Notes under the pieces: model-generated
Seen by the model: the letters and a program-made list of their open reading frames with translations, nothing else
Databases searched by the model: none
Told to the model about the DNA's origin: nothing
Part shown: positions 26,845 to 40,346 of the stretch, piece by piece
Layout: every line of letters starts with the position of its first letter
Numbering within the stretch: position 1 is the stretch's first letter
Source: Pleomorphochaeta sp963678575
GTDB taxonomy: Bacteria > Spirochaetota > Spirochaetia > Sphaerochaetales > Sphaerochaetaceae
DNA length: 64,000 nucleotides
Direction: 5' to 3'
Assembly (NCBI GenBank): GCA_963678575.2
Contig: CAXXHV010000002.1
Location: 372,001-436,000 of the forward strand
Made by a program: the position numbers and the translations under genes

Positions 26845-27297
26845 ATGAATTTAATAGATATATTAGAAGAAGATTTAATTAAAGTACCTCTAGTTAGTAC
26901 CACTAAAGAAGATGTTTTAGAAGAACTTGTTGATGTATTAGCTGAAGGAAAGAATTTTAGTATGGCGCAAAGAGATACAGTATTAAAAGCTGTTGTTAAC
27001 AGAGAAAGCTTAGGGTCTACTGGAATAGGGAAAGGTATTTGTATTCCCCATGCGCAAAGCGATGCAATTGATAGCATTTGTGTTGTTGTTGGAGTTTCTC
27101 GTGTACCTATTGATTTTGATTCTCCAGACAATTTAAAATCGAAATTATTCTTTCTTGTTGTTGCTTCTGTAGGGGCTGCTTCAGCCCATGTTGAAGTATT
27201 AGCATCTATTGCTAGAACTTGTTCTTCTGGTGTTTTTAGAAGAATGCTTGAGCAATGTAAAAGTAGTAAAGAAGTCGTTCAACTTTTTTCAGAATAA
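26845..27297 (+). CDS. PTS EIIA (fructose/PtsN-type) domain protein
   Basis: A 150-residue single-domain EIIA of the mannitol/fructose/Ntr class. The phosphorylatable histidine is His69 in GIGKGICIPHAQSD, with GVSRVPIDFDSPD and LVVASVGAASAHVEVLASI following, as in PtsN. No EIIB or EIIC is attached or adjacent, so a regulatory role is more likely than sugar transport (inference). There is no clear ribosome site; a candidate -10 and an inverted repeat lie just upstream. It follows uspA by 166 bases and precedes the LRR gene. Confidence 0.85.
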   Translation: MNLIDILEEDLIKVPLVSTTKEDVLEELVDVLAEGKNFSMAQRDTVLKAVVNRESLGSTGIGKGICIPHAQSDAIDSICVVVGVSRVPIDFDSPDNLKSKLFFLVVASVGAASAHVEVLASIARTCSSGVFRRMLEQCKSSKEVVQLFSE

Positions 27298-27353
27298 AAT
27301 AAGTATTTTGCGCGGAATTTACTTGTTTTTATAATGTAACATAGGAGTATTTA

Positions 27354-28511
27354 GTGAAATATGTTTTCAAGGAAGGGGTTTGTTTTGTAAAGGTTAAAGG
27401 AGTTCTTTATGATCAAGAAATGGAAAATATCATAAAATTTCCAAATAAGAAAAATATTGAATCTTTTGAAATCCCAGATGATGTTGTTGGAATAAAAAAA
27501 GAAGCTTTTAAAAATAACAGTAGTCTAAAAAAAATTACTTTTTCAAAACATACAACCCAAATTGGTAAGAGAGCATTTAAAAAATGTAAAAAATTGAAAA
27601 ATATAATTATTCCAAGTGATGTAAAGTCTATTGGTAATAGTGCTTTTGAAAAATGTAGTAAATTGAAAAGAGTTGGATTTGATGGTTCTGTTCCAAAAAT
27701 AGGACAGGCTGTTTTCTCTGGTTGTAAAAATTTAAAAGAAATTGATTTACCTTCTGATTTAAAAAAGATTCCACCTTATTTTTTAAGTGAATGTACAGGT
27801 CTTCAAGAAATAATAATTCCTTCAACGGTAGAATCTATTTGTGACTCAGCTTTTGCAACTTGTATGTCTTTAAAAACTTTAGTTTGTCCTGAGAGTTTAG
27901 AAATTATTGGACCTTTAGCTTTTGAAGATTGTACAAAATTGTCGTCAATAGAATTTAATGAAAGACTAAAAACTATTGGAGATAGAGCCTTCAAAGAATG
28001 TACTTCATTAATCTCAGTTGATATGCCGGATAATATTGAAAAGATAGGTGTTGGTGTTTTTGAAGATTGTAAACATCTTAAAGAAATAAAATTGTCACAA
28101 AAACTAGAAGAGATAGATGAATTAACTTTTCATGGTTGTAATGATTTAGAAGTTATTGATTTCCCACCAAAAATTGTATCTATCAATAGTTTTGCTTTTT
28201 CAAGTTGTAGAAGTTTAAAATCTTTAGTTTTAATAAATCAAATTAAAAAAATAGATAGTTGTGCCTTTATAGGATGTGTTTCTTTAAAAGATGTAGAATT
28301 AGGTGAAAATTTAGAAGAACTTGGAAATAGTTCTTTTCAATATTGCTCTGAATTAGAAAATCTTGTAATTAAGTCAAAAAAAATTAATTTTGGTTCCTTG
28401 ATTTTTGACAGTTGTGATAATATAAAAAGTATTAAATTATATAAAGATACTAATGTCGAAGAATATTTTATTGAACAAGGGTTTCAAGATAAAATAGAAT
28501 ATTTAGAATAA
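27354..28511 (+). CDS. BspA-type leucine-rich repeat protein (LRR_5), cytosolic
   Basis: A 385-residue protein made of about 14 tandem repeats of roughly 23 residues. The pattern is IGKRAFKKCKKLKNIIIPSD: aromatic AF, then C, L, and a I-x-I/V strand with P. This is the LRR_5/BspA family best known from Treponema, Bacteroides and gut protists. It has a GTG start at 27354, with GGAG 6 bases upstream. No signal peptide or anchor is present, so it should be cytosolic, unlike the surface adhesin members. Most repeats carry a conserved Cys. Its partner is unknown. Confidence 0.88.
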   Translation: MKYVFKEGVCFVKVKGVLYDQEMENIIKFPNKKNIESFEIPDDVVGIKKEAFKNNSSLKKITFSKHTTQIGKRAFKKCKKLKNIIIPSDVKSIGNSAFEKCSKLKRVGFDGSVPKIGQAVFSGCKNLKEIDLPSDLKKIPPYFLSECTGLQEIIIPSTVESICDSAFATCMSLKTLVCPESLEIIGPLAFEDCTKLSSIEFNERLKTIGDRAFKECTSLISVDMPDNIEKIGVGVFEDCKHLKEIKLSQKLEEIDELTFHGCNDLEVIDFPPKIVSINSFAFSSCRSLKSLVLINQIKKIDSCAFIGCVSLKDVELGENLEELGNSSFQYCSELENLVIKSKKINFGSLIFDSCDNIKSIKLYKDTNVEEYFIEQGFQDKIEYLE

Positions 28512-28535
28512 TTTTATAAAATAATTTTTTGTAGA

Positions 28536-28562
28536 CTGCCAAAATACAATGGCAGTTTTTTA
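28536..28562 (+). terminator. Terminator of the LRR gene
   Basis: CTGCCA and TGGCAG pair across a short AT loop (28536-28555) and are followed by six Ts, 25 bases past the stop codon. Confidence 0.8.
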
Positions 28563-28619
28563 TTTGCTATTGACTATTTATTAGTTAAAGAGTTTTATAC
28601 CATAAATAAGGTATTACTT

Positions 28620-29525
28620 ATGAATAAATATATAAAAGGTGTTTTTTTAACAAGTTTTTCGACTATATTATTTGGATTTAATCCAATGTTTGTTTTTTTT
28701 CTTCAAACAAGTAATGTAAATCTATTATTTACTTTATATATTAGATTTATTGGAAGTATTCTTGTTTATTTATTAATCATAAAAGTTAATAAAATTAAGC
28801 TATATTTTTTAACGGATTTAATTACTAATTTAAAACTTTTTTTTTGTTCATTATTTTTTGTTTTAACTGCTTTTCTTTTAGTTTATTCTTATACTTTAAT
28901 TGCTTCAGGATTAACTACTTTATTACATTTTTTTTACCCAATAATAATAACAGTTTTTAGTATTTTTGCAAAAAGAACAAAAATGAATTTTCCTTTGTTT
29001 TTATCAATTATTCTTTCCCTAATAGGAGTTATACTTGTTACTAATCCCTTAGCACTTAGTGCTAATTTATTGGGTGTTTCAACTGCTTTGTTGTCAGCTG
29101 TTACTTTTGCTATATATTTATTTATTTTGAATGATCCAAAAATAAAAATACTTGAAAATAATATTTTTGTTCTATATTTATCGAGTTATTCTTTACTTAT
29201 AATTATAGGATTTTCTTTATTTAATCTTGATATGTATAAATGTATTTTAAATATAAAATTAAATTACATTTCAATAATTGGTGGTGTATTATATATAATA
29301 GCTTCTGCATTTGGTGTTTCTCTTTTTTCTCGTGGGGCTAGGATTGTAGGTGGTCCTATTGCTAGTACGATAGGTGCTTTTGAACCTTTAACTGCTGTTT
29401 TTGTTGGTATTTTGTTTTTTAAAGATAAATCGCCTTCTTGTTATTTAATCGGAGTTTTTTTGATTATAATTTCAACAATTATTATCGCTTTATTTAGTCC
29501 TAAACGTAAATCTATAAAAATCTAA
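28620..29525 (+). CDS. EamA/DMT-family transporter
   Basis: A 301-residue inner-membrane protein with ten hydrophobic helices in two similar halves, the EamA plan. The first half shows LLFTLYIRFIGSILVYLLI and GLTTLLHFFYPIII; the second shows GGPIASTIGAFEPLTAVFVG near residue 250. The start is ATG 28620, after AAGG. Family members export amino acids, metabolites or nucleotide sugars. The substrate is not predictable. It is monocistronic. Confidence 0.88.
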   Translation: MNKYIKGVFLTSFSTILFGFNPMFVFFLQTSNVNLLFTLYIRFIGSILVYLLIIKVNKIKLYFLTDLITNLKLFFCSLFFVLTAFLLVYSYTLIASGLTTLLHFFYPIIITVFSIFAKRTKMNFPLFLSIILSLIGVILVTNPLALSANLLGVSTALLSAVTFAIYLFILNDPKIKILENNIFVLYLSSYSLLIIIGFSLFNLDMYKCILNIKLNYISIIGGVLYIIASAFGVSLFSRGARIVGGPIASTIGAFEPLTAVFVGILFFKDKSPSCYLIGVFLIIISTIIIALFSPKRKSIKI

Positions 29526-29624
29526 TATAATTGTTTGTTAAGTGTTTTTAATATGAAGTGCATCACATAATAATTTACTTATAAAAAGAATGGGTGTATC
29601 TTTATTATATAAATAGGAGCAATT

Positions 29625-31301
29625 ATGGATATTACTTTTTACGGCGCAGCAAAGCATGTCACAGGAAGTTGTACTTATTTAAAGTGCAATGATAAAACAA
29701 TTTTAATTGATTGTGGTTTACCTCAAGGACGAGACGAAAAGGATATGGGGGAAGAGTTTTTCTTCGAGCCTTCTTTAGTGGACTTTGTTTTATTAACACA
29801 TGCTCATATTGACCATTCTGGAAGAATCCCACAGTTAGTAAAAGAAGGCTTTAAAGGTGAAATTTGGGCCACATCTGCAACAAGACGTTTATGTGATATT
29901 ATGCTAAGTGATAGTGCCCATATTCAAGAAATGGAAGCTGAATGGAAAAGTAGAAAAAGTATTAGAGCTGGTAAAAAGAAAATTGAACCTTTATATACTA
30001 TTAAAGATGCTTTAGAAAGTTTGACTTATTTTAATGAATGTAATTATGATGAAAAGATTGAATTAGCAGAAGGTATAAGTTGTCGATTCGTTGATGCAGG
30101 TCATCTGTTGGGCTCTTCTTCTATTGAATTATGGCTTGAAGAAGGTGATAAAAAAAGAAAATTAGTTTTTAGTGGTGATATTGGTAATTTTGATCAGCCT
30201 ATTATAGAAGATCCCCATTATTTAGATGATGCTGATATTGTCATTATGGAATCAACTTATGGAAATCGTATTCATAAGAAACCTGAAGGGGCTATTGGTA
30301 ATAATATTCCTACAATTGCCAGGGCAAGAGAATTAGCCTTAATAGTAAGAGATACATTTGCAAAAGGAGGGAATGTTGTTATTCCTGCTTTTTCAGTAGG
30401 TAGAACTCAGGAGATTTTATATTTATTTAGGTATATATTAGATAATAATTTATTACCAGAATATCCAAATATTCCAGTATTTGTAGATTCTCCATTATCT
30501 GTAAAAGCTACAGAAATATTTGCATCTTCAATTCAAGGTTATTATGACAAAGAAGCAATGAAAATGGTAAATGAAGGGATTAACCCAATAATTTTTCCAT
30601 CTTTAACTACAATAGTTGATGTTGAACAATCCAAGGCTTTAAATTTTAGAAAAGAACCATGTGTTATAATTTCAAGTAGTGGTATGTGTGAAGCTGGAAG
30701 AATCAAACATCATTTAAAACATAATTTATGGAAACCTGAAGCAACTGTTATATTCAGCGGTTATCAAGCTGGGGGGACTTTAGGTAGATCAATATTAGAT
30801 GGAGCTAGACATGTAACAATTTTTAGTGAACAAATTGATGTAAAATGTAATGTTGTTTCTTTACAAGGTATTTCAGGTCATGCTGATCAACAAGGTTTAC
30901 TTGAGTGGATAAAAGCATTTAAGAAAAAACCAAAACAAATATTTATTAATCATGGAGAAGCAGAAGTTGCATTATATTTTGCTTCACTTGTATATAAAGA
31001 GTTAAAGATAAAGGCATATGCACCCGCTCCATTAGAGACTTTCTCTCTAATAGATGCAACAGCCTTACCAACTCAACGTGATGCACCATTGCCAAGTAGT
31101 ATAAGCTCTAAATTATATAGCTCAGTAGATCAATTAATTAGTGAAAGAGAAATTATAGAAACTGTTATTTCAAGAATGATAAAAGCTAGTAAAAAAGCTG
31201 ATTTAAGTGAAAAAGACGCAATAAGATTAACTAATGCTATAGAACGATTAAGAAGTGATATCGAATATTTAGGTATAAAATGGTATGGCGATAGTGAATA
31301 A
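29625..31301 (+). CDS. Metallo-beta-lactamase/beta-CASP RNase-like protein
   Basis: A 558-residue protein. The MBL core has LLTHAHIDHSGRIPQL (about 57-72), the HxHxDH zinc motif, then FSGDIGNFDQ. It continues into a beta-CASP cap with ESTYGNR and a C-terminal RNA-specificity motif ISSSGMCEAGRIKHHLKHNL and SGHADQQGLLEW. This is the KH-less CPSF-type group found in many bacteria, predicted RNases. About 100 extra residues at the C-terminus are helical. AGGAG precedes ATG 29625. Confidence 0.9.
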   Translation: MDITFYGAAKHVTGSCTYLKCNDKTILIDCGLPQGRDEKDMGEEFFFEPSLVDFVLLTHAHIDHSGRIPQLVKEGFKGEIWATSATRRLCDIMLSDSAHIQEMEAEWKSRKSIRAGKKKIEPLYTIKDALESLTYFNECNYDEKIELAEGISCRFVDAGHLLGSSSIELWLEEGDKKRKLVFSGDIGNFDQPIIEDPHYLDDADIVIMESTYGNRIHKKPEGAIGNNIPTIARARELALIVRDTFAKGGNVVIPAFSVGRTQEILYLFRYILDNNLLPEYPNIPVFVDSPLSVKATEIFASSIQGYYDKEAMKMVNEGINPIIFPSLTTIVDVEQSKALNFRKEPCVIISSSGMCEAGRIKHHLKHNLWKPEATVIFSGYQAGGTLGRSILDGARHVTIFSEQIDVKCNVVSLQGISGHADQQGLLEWIKAFKKKPKQIFINHGEAEVALYFASLVYKELKIKAYAPAPLETFSLIDATALPTQRDAPLPSSISSKLYSSVDQLISEREIIETVISRMIKASKKADLSEKDAIRLTNAIERLRSDIEYLGIKWYGDSE

Positions 31302-31324
31302 ATAATATATTTGTTTAGAATTTA

Positions 31325-31370
31325 TTGTCTTGAGTTTCTTAAAAACAAAAAAGCTCAAGACAATTTTTAT
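31325..31370 (+). terminator. Strong terminator after the beta-CASP gene
   Basis: TTGTCTTGAG (31325-31334) and CTCAAGACAA (31354-31363) form a 10-bp stem followed by five Ts. Confidence 0.85.
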
Positions 31371-31462
31371 TTTATTGTAAAAAAAATAATTTTATAATTT
31401 GATATAATAAAAGAAATTATAAATTAAGGTTCATAATTTATATATTTTTTTTAAAAAAATGG

Positions 31463-31491
31463 TAGACAAAAAATAATTCTCGTGCTATATT
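31463..31491 (+). promoter_or_regulatory. Candidate rRNA operon promoter
   Basis: TAGACA (31463-31468) and TATATT (31486-31491) are separated by 17 bases. They lie about 300 bases upstream of the 16S gene, after an A/T-rich tract that could act as an UP element. Confidence 0.5.
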
Positions 31492-31793
31492 CTCGATTGT
31501 GTTCAACGATAAGAGCTAAGTGATGAGAGTTACATAGTTTGTATGGATTTTCAATGCTTGGTATCTGTTGCGAACATTTTTTTATGATTAGATTTTCTAA
31601 TTGTAATTGTTATTTGAAATTATGAGCGTTAGGGAAGAGAAATAGAAAGCAAGTTATTGCAATGAAAATTGTGTAAAGAGGGCTTTCTGTCAATTCAAAA
31701 TAAGAACAAAGATGAAATAAGCTAATGTTCGTTAAAGCGAGTGACAGGAATTAAATGATTTTGTTAAATTAATGGTCTTTATGACCATATTAT
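31492..31793 (+). other. rRNA leader region
   Basis: About 300 bases with no coding potential. A short hairpin ATGGTC/GACCAT lies at about 31771-31787, just before 16S. AAAGAGGG at 31675-31682 can pair with CCCTCTTT at 33427-33434 downstream of 16S, a possible but short 16S processing stem. Confidence 0.45.
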
Positions 31794-33339
<1,546 letters not shown>

Positions 33340-33484
33340 ACTAAGAAAGGTTAGTGTTTGACCTCTCACAGTTAAACACACAACAATAGGATGTAATCCG
33401 ATAGGTGGAAGACCTATCAACAAAGACCCTCTTTAAGGTAACTTGCAAGAAAATTCTCTTCCCGCTCTTTTAATTTTAGACAAC

Positions 33485-33558
33485 GGGGGCATAGCTCAGT
33501 TGGCTAGAGCATCGGCTTTGCAAGCCGAGGGTCAGGGGTTCGAGTCCCCTTGCCTCCA
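33485..33558 (+). tRNA. tRNA-Ala (anticodon TGC)
   Basis: A 74-base cloverleaf in the 16S-23S spacer. The acceptor GGGGGCA pairs with TGCCTCC and includes the G3:U70 pair that identifies alanine tRNA. The anticodon loop TTTGCAA gives TGC. The discriminator is A and CCA is not encoded. No tRNA-Ile accompanies it, so this spacer has a single tRNA. Confidence 0.96.
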
Positions 33559-33601
33559 AAAGAAAAAGATATTTGACATAAATAGCGTTAGGGATTGTAA
33601 A

Positions 33602-36557
<2,956 letters not shown>

Positions 36558-36621
36558 GTTACGATCCCAAATCGTACTTAAACTCGATAGCTAAAGAGAT
36601 TTAGCTCTCTAGGTTTAAGTT

Positions 36622-36735
36622 GGCCCGGTGGCCATAGCAGAGTGGATACACCCGTTCCCATCCCGAACACGGCAGTTAAGCGCTCTTACGCCGATGGTAC
36701 TACATTTTTGTGGGAGAGTAGGTAGCTGCCGGGCC
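36622..36735 (+). rRNA. rrf: 5S ribosomal RNA
   Basis: The terminal stem GGCCCGGTGGC pairs with GCTGCCGGGCC. Between them lie the conserved CACCCGTTCCCATCCCGAAC and the GGGAGAGTAGGT arm. About 114 bases, 71 bases after 23S. Ends are approximate. Confidence 0.94.
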
Positions 36736-36746
36736 TTTTTATTTTT

Positions 36747-36770
36747 TACACCTTATGGTGTATTTTTTTT
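36747..36770 (+). terminator. rRNA operon terminator
   Basis: TACACC and GGTGTA form a stem with a TTAT loop (36747-36762), followed by eight Ts, immediately after 5S. Confidence 0.88.
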
Positions 36771-36846
36771 GCTTTATTGAAAAATAATTAAAAAAAAATG
36801 CAATTAGGTCTTTAATCAAAATTGAAATACAATTATTCTATATATT

Positions 36847-37980
36847 ATGAAGTATGAATTAAAAAATCAAAGATATACAATAAATGACAATTTAGCAGCA
36901 AATGTACTAGTTGTTGGGTTTGCTACAAAAATAAGTAAATCAGAATTAATCACTAATTTTTCAAAAATAAGAGATATGGTTCCTTTACTAAATTCTAAAT
37001 TGGTTGTTACTGACAATAACTGTTATTTTGAATCTAATGATATTAATTTTGAATATACTGTTGAAGAATGTGAAAATGTAAATAATTGGATTAATAATCA
37101 ATATAATACTCCTTTAAAAATGAGTGCTGGAGAATTTTTGAGAATAGCTTTATTTAAAGATAATACATTGATAGTTTTTGCTCATAACATAATTTCTGAT
37201 TCTAGAGGTTTAGTTAATTTTGCCAAAGCTATTTACCAAGGAACAGAAAACTTTACTTTTAAGTATTGCGAAGATCAAGTCGCGAAGATTAGATTTTTAG
37301 ATCAAATAAAAGTTAATAAGTATAAAAATCCAAAACAGACTTCTGTAGAAGGATTGCCTTTAGGAAAAATCAAGGTAAAAAAAATTAGTTTGAAATCTGA
37401 TATTGTTTTTACTCTTTGTAGCTCAGAAGGTGTTTCTCTATTGTCTTTTTTCATTTCTGTTGCGTTAAGTTTAAGTAAGGCTGTTAGGAAAAATATTATG
37501 ATACCATTTTGCTCAAAATTGAATGAAGACATTATATTAGTTAATGACACTTACAATATAAAATTTAAAAGAGGTTTAGAACCAAGATTATCTTTTTATG
37601 ACAACTGTGCTGAAATAGATAAATTATTAAAATCCTTTTTAAAAAATAAACCATTTGTTTTGCGTAATGCAATTTTAAACACAATACCTACTGAATTAAT
37701 TGATAATCCATTAAAAAGTGAAAGTATTTTTAAATTTTTAACAAGTGATATGTTATTTGATGTAGTACCAACTATTGAAGAAGATTCAATTGTTAAATCA
37801 TTGAGCTTTTACCCTTCAAATACTTTTATAAAAAATAGCTTTGGAATAACTGTGGTTGATGATAAAGTTACAATTTGTTCAATTGTTCATGATAAAGATG
37901 GCGAAGAATTATTTGCCTCTTATCAAAAAACAATAAATTTGCTTTCAAAAAATGCAGATATAAAATTAAATAATAAGTAG
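36847..37980 (+). CDS. Condensation-domain/BAHD-fold-like protein, function unknown
   Basis: A 377-residue cytosolic protein with no signal peptide. LIVFAHNIISDSRGLVNFAK (about residues 108-127) resembles the HHxxxDG catalytic loop of CoA-dependent acyltransferases and NRPS condensation domains. Here the first His is Ala, and the motif reads HNIISDSRG. The preceding strand LRIALFKD and the length are compatible with a two-lobe fold of that superfamily. The second half is divergent. No NRPS or acyl-carrier genes are near. The next gene, a degenerate Nudix protein, follows after 9 bases. The assignment is tentative. Confidence 0.5.
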   Translation: MKYELKNQRYTINDNLAANVLVVGFATKISKSELITNFSKIRDMVPLLNSKLVVTDNNCYFESNDINFEYTVEECENVNNWINNQYNTPLKMSAGEFLRIALFKDNTLIVFAHNIISDSRGLVNFAKAIYQGTENFTFKYCEDQVAKIRFLDQIKVNKYKNPKQTSVEGLPLGKIKVKKISLKSDIVFTLCSSEGVSLLSFFISVALSLSKAVRKNIMIPFCSKLNEDIILVNDTYNIKFKRGLEPRLSFYDNCAEIDKLLKSFLKNKPFVLRNAILNTIPTELIDNPLKSESIFKFLTSDMLFDVVPTIEEDSIVKSLSFYPSNTFIKNSFGITVVDDKVTICSIVHDKDGEELFASYQKTINLLSKNADIKLNNK

Positions 37981-37989
37981 GAGGGTAGT

Positions 37990-38415
37990 ATGTCAAATAA
38001 TAGAGAAAATACAGAATCAGTGGCTCTTGAAACAAAAAGATATGTTTGTGCTGTCTTTTTTTGTGAGGAGAAAGTATATTTAGTAAAAAGTGAAGACCGT
38101 TCAGATTTGAACAAATGGCAATTCCCTTCTGTAGAAATAAAACCTGGGGAGATTGTAATCAGTTCTTTATTGAATTACATTCAAAATCAATGCGATTTAG
38201 ATGTTAATACCAATAATGTAAATTATATATGTAATATCAAGCATAAATATGAAGAAAATTATCTAGATATGGATGCTTTTTTAATAAATATTATTCCTGA
38301 GCAAAGAAATAATAGCTGTTTATTAAAAGATAATTGGGTGAATGTTAAAGATATATTTAGTATTCCTTTAGCTTCCGCAGATGTGACTTTGGCACAAGTA
38401 ATATTAGAATATTAA
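37990..38415 (+). CDS. Degenerate Nudix-fold protein, probably not a hydrolase
   Basis: A 141-residue protein that looks like a MutT/Nudix domain: YVCAVFFCEEKVYLVKSE, KWQFPSVEIKPGE, then a helix and DAFLINIIP. In a working Nudix box GE is followed by a helix ending RExxEExG. Here that helix reads SSLLNYIQNQC with none of the metal-binding glutamates, so hydrolysis is unlikely. It may have become a binding or regulatory domain. A strong AGGAGGG precedes ATG 37990. It is co-transcribed with the gene before it, 9 bases away. Confidence 0.68.
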   Translation: MSNNRENTESVALETKRYVCAVFFCEEKVYLVKSEDRSDLNKWQFPSVEIKPGEIVISSLLNYIQNQCDLDVNTNNVNYICNIKHKYEENYLDMDAFLINIIPEQRNNSCLLKDNWVNVKDIFSIPLASADVTLAQVILEY

Positions 38416-38462
38416 ATCTAAATTTCGAGGGTTTCTCTCCTTATTTAATTTGAGGTAAATTA

Positions 38463-40286
38463 ATGATAAAAAAGAATAATGCTATAAGAAATATAGCAAT
38501 AATTGCCCATGTAGACCATGGTAAGACAACTTTAGTTGATGGAATGTTTGAACAATCTGGATTCCTTCAAAATCAAGACAGAATAATGGATAGTGGTGCA
38601 ATCGAAAGAGAAAGAGGTATCACAATAAGTGCAAAAAACTGTGCAATAAATTGGAAAGATACTAAAATAAATATTATCGATACTCCTGGTCACGCTGATT
38701 TTGGTGGAGAAGTTGAAAGAGGATTATCAATGGTTGATGGTGTTGTATTATTAGTAGATGCAGCTGAAGGCCCACTACCTCAAACCAGATTTGTTTTAGA
38801 TAAAGCTTTAAAATTAAATTTAAAGCCTATTATTGTAATAAATAAAATTGATAGAAATGATGCAAGAAGTGCTGAAGTATTAGATGAAGTATATGATTTG
38901 TTATTTGAATTAAGTGATGATGAAAACTTATTAGACGTTCCTGTTTTTTATGCTAATGGAAGAGCTGGAGTTTGTGGAAAGTCTTTAGATGATATTGCAG
39001 ACAATCTTTATCCATTATTAGATTCTATATTAGATAGTGTTGATGCCCCAATTTATGATGATGAAGAACCTTTTCAAATGCTAGTAAGTGATTTATCTTA
39101 TAATGATTTCTTAGGTCGATTAGCTATTGGTAAAATCATTAATGGTAGTGCATCAATAAATGATCAATTGGTTTGTGTTGGAAAAGATGGTGTTTCCTCT
39201 CTTAGAATATCAAAATTATATACATTTAATGGACCTTCTTATGTTCAAACAAATAATATTGGATCAGGAGATATTGTCGTTATAGCAGGTATTGATAATG
39301 TTTCAATAGGTGATACTATTTGTACAAAAAATAATCCAAAAGCTCTTGAACGAATAAGTGTTGATGAACCAACCGTTTCAATGCTATTTAGTAAAAATAT
39401 TAGTCCTCTCGCAGGTAAAGAAGGTAAACAAATAACTAGTGCTAAAATTGGTGAGAGATTGCAAAAAGAAGCACTTCGTAACGTTTCAATAAGAGTTGAG
39501 AAAAATTCAGATGATTCATATACTGTTAAAGGTCGTGGTGAATTTCAAATGGCAATTATCATTGAAGAAATGCGAAGAGAAGGTTTTGAATTATGTGTTG
39601 GTCGACCTAAAATTATCTTTAAATTAGATGAAGAAGGTAGAAAATTAGAACCTGTTGAAAAGTTAGTAATTGATTGTCCAGAAGAAAATGCTGGAACTGT
39701 AATGGAAAAACTTTCTAAAAGAAAAGCATTGATGAGAGATATTACATATTTAAATGATAGAGTTAAAATAACCTTTGATATCCCTTCAAGAGGATTAATT
39801 GGATACAGAGATGAGTTTTTGACTGACACTAGAGGATTTGGGATTATGAACTCTTATATCAAAGGATATGAATTGTATAAAGGTGACTTCCCTGATAGAT
39901 TTAGTGGTTCTCTAATAAGTGATAGAAGTGGTTCTGCAGTTGCTTATGCACTATGGCAGTTAGAAGATCGAGGAAGACTTTTTATTAAACCTGGTGATAG
40001 TATTTATGAAGGACAAGTTGTTGGAGAAAGGAATAGAGATTTAGATCTATTATTAAACCCTACAAGAACTAAAAAATTATCAAATATGAGAGCCAGTGGA
40101 AAGGATGATGCTGTAGTATTAACTCCAATTACTAGAATTACTTTAGAACAAGCAATTCAATTTATTAAAGATGATGAATTAGTTGAAATTACTCCACTAT
40201 CAATTAGAATGTGCAAAAAAATATTGGATGCACAACAAAGAAAAATATTTGATAGTAGAGGTTCAATTCCAGACTATTTAAAATAG
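38463..40286 (+). CDS. typA: Translational GTPase TypA/BipA
   Basis: A 607-residue ribosome-binding GTPase that acts in stress adaptation and large-subunit assembly. The G motifs are all present: AHVDHGKTTL (G1), RGITI (G2), DTPGHADFGGEVERG (G3) and NKIDRNDAR (G4). They are followed by EF-G-like domains II, III and V and the BipA-specific C-terminal region (RGLIGYRDEFLTDTRG, then SIRMCKKILD). The length is standard. GAGGT precedes ATG 38463. A bidirectional terminator follows. Confidence 0.97.
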   Translation: MIKKNNAIRNIAIIAHVDHGKTTLVDGMFEQSGFLQNQDRIMDSGAIERERGITISAKNCAINWKDTKINIIDTPGHADFGGEVERGLSMVDGVVLLVDAAEGPLPQTRFVLDKALKLNLKPIIVINKIDRNDARSAEVLDEVYDLLFELSDDENLLDVPVFYANGRAGVCGKSLDDIADNLYPLLDSILDSVDAPIYDDEEPFQMLVSDLSYNDFLGRLAIGKIINGSASINDQLVCVGKDGVSSLRISKLYTFNGPSYVQTNNIGSGDIVVIAGIDNVSIGDTICTKNNPKALERISVDEPTVSMLFSKNISPLAGKEGKQITSAKIGERLQKEALRNVSIRVEKNSDDSYTVKGRGEFQMAIIIEEMRREGFELCVGRPKIIFKLDEEGRKLEPVEKLVIDCPEENAGTVMEKLSKRKALMRDITYLNDRVKITFDIPSRGLIGYRDEFLTDTRGFGIMNSYIKGYELYKGDFPDRFSGSLISDRSGSAVAYALWQLEDRGRLFIKPGDSIYEGQVVGERNRDLDLLLNPTRTKKLSNMRASGKDDAVVLTPITRITLEQAIQFIKDDELVEITPLSIRMCKKILDAQQRKIFDSRGSIPDYLK

Positions 40287-40298
40287 AGTATGATAATA

Positions 40299-40342
40299 AT
40301 GGCCAAAAAATAATGGTTTGTAACTATTCTCTTTTGGCCATT
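40299..40342. terminator. Bidirectional terminator between typA and the exonuclease III gene
   Basis: AATGGCCAAAA (40299-40309) and TTTTGGCCATT (40332-40342) form an 11-bp stem between the convergent genes. Confidence 0.75.
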
Positions 40343-40346
40343 TAAA

